Positions 6,340 through 7,165 of a stretch of 7,165 bases of DNA are shown here, piece after piece. This stretch comes from Candidatus Aerophobota bacterium. Its GTDB lineage: Bacteria > Chlamydiota > Chlamydiia > Chlamydiales > GCA-2402025. The notes under the pieces are model-generated. The model saw nothing but the letters and a program-made list of their open reading frames with translations, was not told the origin of the DNA and made no database searches. The translations under genes were made by a program, and so were the position numbers. Position 1 is the first letter of the stretch. Each line of letters starts with the position of its first letter. Where the stretch lies: NCBI GenBank assembly GCA_002402025.1, contig NVUU01000005.1, positions 1,656 through 8,820 of the forward strand. The letters run 5' to 3'.

Positions 6340-6878
6340 TGTTTTTTGGTCAGTCAGTCAAAGGATGAGTTTGTTTCCATCTACAACGCTATCACCCATT
6401 TGATAAAGGTAAATAATATAGAGGTTTGTAGTAGAAAAAAAGCTTTAATGGAGTCATGCCTGGCATTCGAAGAATGGAAAAAGATTCTAGGGGGGACGGT
6501 TATGTTGCAACTCTAGATAGATAAGCTCTTACTAGTTTTGAATACTATATCGACCACGCCTTGGGGTTCCAACATGGCTATGAAATGTTTGTACATTTAC
6601 AACCTTACGATTAGGTGAGCAGTTTGTTGGCTGATGCAATACAGTCTATTATATTCTGTTATCGCAGACCTCATCGGAAAAATAGCATGAAAGATTTAAA
6701 AACTAAACAGCTTTTACTGTAGCTTTCTTCGGTCTAATGCGCATATCTGCTTGAAAACAAAAGGCTTCACTCTGGTAAGTGAAGCTTTAAAATAGAATGG
6801 AGGTGGTTGGACACGTTCAGAACTTTTGATTGAACTCTTAGAAACATACCCGCTTACTAAAGTGTGGAAGGTTGAAAA
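6340..6878. other. Gene-poor gap of about 540 bp upstream of the ABC-F gene
   Basis: No convincing gene lies between the ABC-F gene and the HipA-like gene, and I see no tRNA, tmRNA or other known RNA. Contents: a GTCA triplet repeat (6349-6360); an AT-rich stretch at 6400-6425 that could hold a -10 box for the ABC-F gene (TATATT on the - strand, without a clear -35); a 22-codon reading frame on + from ATG 6456, with GGAG only two bases before it, whose frame continues to 6722 with two internal stops; the hairpin at 6754-6788; and a stop-bounded 27-codon + frame ending at about 6879. The gap may hold worn-down gene remnants, but none can be named. Confidence 0.5.
6754..6788 (-). terminator. 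Intrinsic terminator of the HipA-like gene
   Basis: GCTTCACT (6764-6771) and AGTGAAGC (6778-6785) are perfect 8-bp arms around six bases; flanking bases extend the stem to 11 pairs with one G-U. On the - strand the stem runs into TTTTGTTTT (6762-6754), a good T tract. It lies about 90 bp after the HipA stop. On the + strand the tail is TTTAAAAT, so it may act weakly in both directions. Confidence 0.75.
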
Positions 6879-7165
6879 TTAGTGGAATAGTCGCTTACAT
6901 CTTTGTACGATAAGAGAACGATATTTTTGTTGCATTTCCTGAGATAGGAAGCTTTGTTGAATGAATTCATCCCAGCCTTTGCTAGCCTGGTGTAGAGATT
7001 GTAATTCATCTTTGATGACTTTTGAATTCAATTCCAGTCTTTCTGATCCATAGTAGTCACATAAAATACTTCGGATAATTTTACTACGTTTTCCTGCTAT
7101 TGGAAGAGCCAACTCTTCAGATCCATCAATGATTATAGTGGAGTTAACTAAGTCATATGCAGGGG
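6879..7165 (-). CDS. HipA-family serine/threonine kinase, C-terminal end only
   Basis: The last 94 residues of a HipA-like kinase, the toxin of HipBA or HipBST-type toxin-antitoxin systems; characterised members phosphorylate aminoacyl-tRNA synthetases. The frame is open to the window edge and reads PAYDLVNSTIIIDG, then ELALPIAGKRSKI, YYGSERLELNSKVI, WDEFIQQSFLS and QKYRSLIVQRCKRL. This follows the family's usual C-terminus: (A/T)PxYDL, ALxxxGKKxKL, FGxERLxL, SFLSxEMxxKY and ERxxRL. A TTG at 7110-7112 is merely an internal Leu codon, not a start. The ATP-binding and catalytic residues lie outside the window, so activity cannot be judged; the visible part has no frameshift or stop. The style of this C-terminus recalls the shorter HipT-like kinases, but only the upstream part could decide. 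The stop is TAG-type at 6879-6881 or equivalent in this frame, followed by the hairpin at 6754-6788. Confidence 0.82.
   Translation of the reverse strand, partial: PAYDLVNSTIIIDGSEELALPIAGKRSKIIRSILCDYYGSERLELNSKVIKDELQSLHQASKGWDEFIQQSFLSQEMQQKYRSLIVQRCKRLFH

Noticed and set aside
6349..6360. GTCA x3 repeat before the ABC-F gene as a phase-variation tract
   Set aside because: Three units are too few for slippage, and it is outside the coding frame.

Overview
The window is a low-GC bacterial chromosome segment with one gene on the + strand and four genes plus one pseudogene on the - strand. The mix of genes suggests a host-associated bacterium: a ribonuclease-inhibitor-type leucine-rich-repeat (LRR) protein, a DUF4143 ATPase, a decayed AAA_28-type ATPase, a HipA-family kinase, and an Uup-type ABC-F protein that starts with TTG. 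My best guess is an amoeba-associated chlamydia (Parachlamydia, Simkania or Rhabdochlamydia-like), with an intracellular gammaproteobacterium as the alternative. This rests on gene content and protein style only; there is no rRNA or other marker in the window.

Layout, left to right. (1) 1-833 (+) is a proline iminopeptidase whose 5' end lies outside the window; the oxyanion motif GGPG is encoded by the very first bases. (2) 922-2436 (-) is a 504-residue LRR protein convergent with it, with 14-15 repeats and no membrane segment. (3) 2600-3035 (-) is a broken P-loop ATPase gene. Its N-terminal and C-terminal parts are both recognisable but lie in different frames, with the middle missing. (4) 3066-4400 (-) is a DUF4143 ATPase preceded by two candidate sigma70 promoters exactly 33 bp apart, each carrying the same 16-bp motif over its -35 box. 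These promoters show that translation should start at 4400 rather than at an ATG further upstream. (5) 4537-6327 (-) is a full-length Uup-type ABC-F ATPase whose start is a TTG with a good ribosome-binding site. (6) 6328-6878 is a gene-poor gap with a terminator-like hairpin. (7) 6879-7165 (-) is the C-terminal end of a HipA-family kinase that runs off the right edge and continues upstream of any start codon visible here.

How the genes relate. There is no clear multi-gene pathway. The DUF4143 gene and the broken ATPase are 30 bp apart on one strand and could be one transcript. The other genes look like separate units. The DUF4143 ATPase, the dead ATPase, the HipA kinase and the LRR gene together look like accessory DNA around a housekeeping-type ABC-F gene. 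I did not find a convincing new multi-component system. The best leads are the tandem motif-bearing promoters of the DUF4143 gene, changed substrate-site residues in the peptidase, the LRR protein as a possible secreted effector, and the HipA operon lying beyond the right edge.
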